Shown here: piece after piece, positions 7,013 to 7,927 of the stretch
Numbering within the stretch: the stretch's first letter is position 1
Layout of the letters: each line of letters starts with the position of its first letter
Source: Candidatus Cloacimonadota bacterium
GTDB lineage: Bacteria; Cloacimonadota; Cloacimonadia; Cloacimonadales; TCS61
Length of the DNA stretch: 7,927 nucleotides
Assembly (NCBI GenBank): GCA_027064945.1
Contig: JAMOPB010000421.1
Coordinates: forward strand, 1 to 7,927
Reading direction: 5' to 3'
The notes under the pieces: model-generated
The model's input: only the letters and a program-made list of their open reading frames with translations
The model's database searches: none
What the model was told of the DNA's origin: nothing
Made by a program: the position numbers and the translations under genes

Positions 7013-7615
7013 ATGAAATATTTTTATTCTGTAAATAATGAAAGAAGTGTAGAAATTAAAATTAAGCGATCTACATTTATTGCTCATTTAGATTATGTAG
7101 AATCGATAAAAGAAGCTAAGGAATTTATCTCGAAAATTTCTGATAAGCACAAACTTGCAAATCACAATTGCTGGGCTTATATAGTAGGCGATAATGCTGA
7201 AATATTTCATTCGTCCGATGCGGGAGAACCTTCCGGAACTGCAGGTCAGCCAATGTTGAATATGCTGAAAAAATATGATATGACTAATGTGGCGTGTGTT
7301 GTTACAAGATATTTTGGAGGCGTGAAATTAGGAATAAGAGGATTAATCGAAGCTTATGGAGAATCAGTTGAAGCGGCGATAAAAAGCGAGAAACTGATTA
7401 AATTAGTGAAAACTAAAGAATATTCAGTAGAAACTGATTATGCTTTTGCAGAAACATTTAAATATAAAATCGGGAAATTAAATGCGGAATTAATTGATTC
7501 ACAATATTCAGATATAGTACGGATGAAGTTTAATATTGAGGAACATTTGAGCTCTGATTTGGAAAAATATTTAAACGAGCTATCTGCCGCAGGAAAGATA
7601 AAATTAGAAAATTAA
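7013..7615 (+). CDS. yigZ: YigZ / IMPACT (UPF0029) family protein
   Basis: 200 residues, the usual length for this family (about 200-210). Seen: an N-terminal KRSTFIAHL block (18-26); the family signature DAGEPSGTAGQPML (69-82); and VTRYFGGVKLGIRGL (97-111) with EAYGESV following. The C-terminal part (about 135-200) fits the DUF1949 ferredoxin-like domain. Known: bacterial YigZ/YvyE and eukaryotic IMPACT/Yih1 share an N-terminal fold like ribosomal protein S5 domain 2; IMPACT/Yih1 modulates the Gcn2 translation-stress pathway, while the bacterial function is not settled. ATG follows the SNF2 stop by 5 bases, with only a weak GGA about 12 bases upstream, so translation is probably coupled to the preceding gene. 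The stop codon overlaps the stop of the converging transporter gene. Confidence 0.93.
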   Translation: MKYFYSVNNERSVEIKIKRSTFIAHLDYVESIKEAKEFISKISDKHKLANHNCWAYIVGDNAEIFHSSDAGEPSGTAGQPMLNMLKKYDMTNVACVVTRYFGGVKLGIRGLIEAYGESVEAAIKSEKLIKLVKTKEYSVETDYAFAETFKYKIGKLNAELIDSQYSDIVRMKFNIEEHLSSDLEKYLNELSAAGKIKLEN

Positions 7616-7927
7616 GTTGATTTGCGAAATTTCTGGATAAAAATGGCATTCATAATGTGGTGTGATATAATGTAAAATACGGCAGGAAGTGCTGTTGCCG
7701 GTGAGAAATTTGCTACACAAACCAAAATAGCCAAACCTGTATTTTTGTGTCCTAAAGCTATTGGCAGAGTTCTTTGCAAATAAGGGTCTTTCCTGGCAAG
7801 CAGATAACCTGTTACATATAAAATGAAACATATAAACAGAATGTAGCCAAATAATACTAATAAATTTATTGGTGTGTCTGCTTCAATTTGCATTCGCGCT
7901 GACGAGATAACTATTGTAACTAATAGA
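7612..7927 (-). CDS. C-terminal part of an SBF/BASS-type (bile acid:sodium symporter family) membrane transporter; N-terminus beyond right edge
   Basis: The frame is open from the right edge to TAA at 7614-7612, giving 104 residues of the C-terminus. An internal ATG at 7893 is unlikely to be the start, because the 11 upstream codons (LLVTIVISSAR) remain open and hydrophobic. Seen: a transmembrane segment around INLLVLFGYILFICFILYV, then YLLARKDPY, a GHKNTGLAILVCVANF stretch and SPATALPAVFYII forming further helices, ending in basic QKFRK. The GHKNTGLA block and the following ALPA resemble the G-QNSGLA and LPA motifs near the end of SBF-fold transporters (family knowledge, from memory). Substrate unknown: organic acids, sterol-like anions and metabolite precursors are all transported within the family. 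An ArsB/ACR3-like or auxin-efflux relative is less likely but not excluded from this fragment. Confidence 0.75.
   Translation of the reverse strand, partial: LLVTIVISSARMQIEADTPINLLVLFGYILFICFILYVTGYLLARKDPYLQRTLPIALGHKNTGLAILVCVANFSPATALPAVFYIISHHIMNAIFIQKFRKST

Noticed and set aside
3828..7615. SNF2-containing phage defence system (DISARM-like or other)
   Set aside because: No methyltransferase, phospholipase-D domain, nuclease or other partner is adjacent; the companion is the widespread YigZ family.
7680..7700. CGGCA/TGCCG hairpin (loop 11) as a terminator for yigZ
   Set aside because: Only 5 bp, no T run after it, and it lies in codons for the conserved SPATALPAV segment of the transporter.
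7604..7831. 75-residue minus-strand frame overlapping the transporter fragment
   Set aside because: It is another frame of the same DNA; the SBF-like frame 7612-7927 has transmembrane segments and family motifs and stays open to the edge.
1..7927. tRNA, rRNA, CRISPR repeats, insertion sequences, attachment sites
   Set aside because: No tRNA-like cloverleaf, regularly spaced repeats, transposase motifs or terminal inverted repeats were noticed on reading both strands; almost all of the window is coding.

Overview
The window is an AT-rich stretch (my rough estimate is about one third G+C) from a Gram-negative bacterium. Evidence for an outer membrane is a 1015-residue TonB-dependent receptor with a carboxypeptidase-regulatory-like N-terminal domain, an architecture typical of the Bacteroidota/FCB superphylum. 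Two genes have clear Shine-Dalgarno sequences (AGGAGG and AAGGTGG), and the receptor has a sigma-70-like TTGACA box. Both are unusual for classical Bacteroidota, which rarely use such signals. Together with a UroD-fold methyltransferase-like gene common in anaerobes, this points by inference to an anaerobic FCB lineage such as Cloacimonadota. No marker gene here proves that.

Layout from left to right. Positions 1-504 (minus) hold the N-terminal half of a uroporphyrinogen-decarboxylase-fold protein that runs off the left edge. Positions 517-550 hold a strong minus-strand intrinsic terminator closing the receptor gene at 570-3617 (minus). The divergent gap 3618-3827 carries the receptor's ribosome binding site and a candidate promoter with a 9-nt A tract in its spacer and a 16-bp inverted repeat over the -35 box, plus the ribosome binding site of the rightward gene. 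Positions 3828-7007 (plus) encode a SWIM-type zinc-finger SNF2/HepA-family ATPase. Five bases later, 7013-7615 (plus) encodes a YigZ/IMPACT-family protein. The end of an SBF/BASS-type (bile acid:sodium symporter family) membrane transporter (7612-7927, minus) meets yigZ tail to tail, and the two stop codons share one TTAA.

The two rightward genes very probably form one transcription unit (nucleic-acid translocase plus a protein of uncertain, possibly translation-linked role). The leftward receptor and UroD-like gene are in line but separated by a terminator. The genes look like ordinary chromosomal housekeeping and envelope genes. I see no mobile element, CRISPR array, RNA gene or recognisable defence system, and no convincing new multi-gene system. 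The most interesting signals are regulatory: the homopolymer and dyad in the receptor promoter, the terminator pressed against the next start codon, and the zero-spacing convergent gene end.
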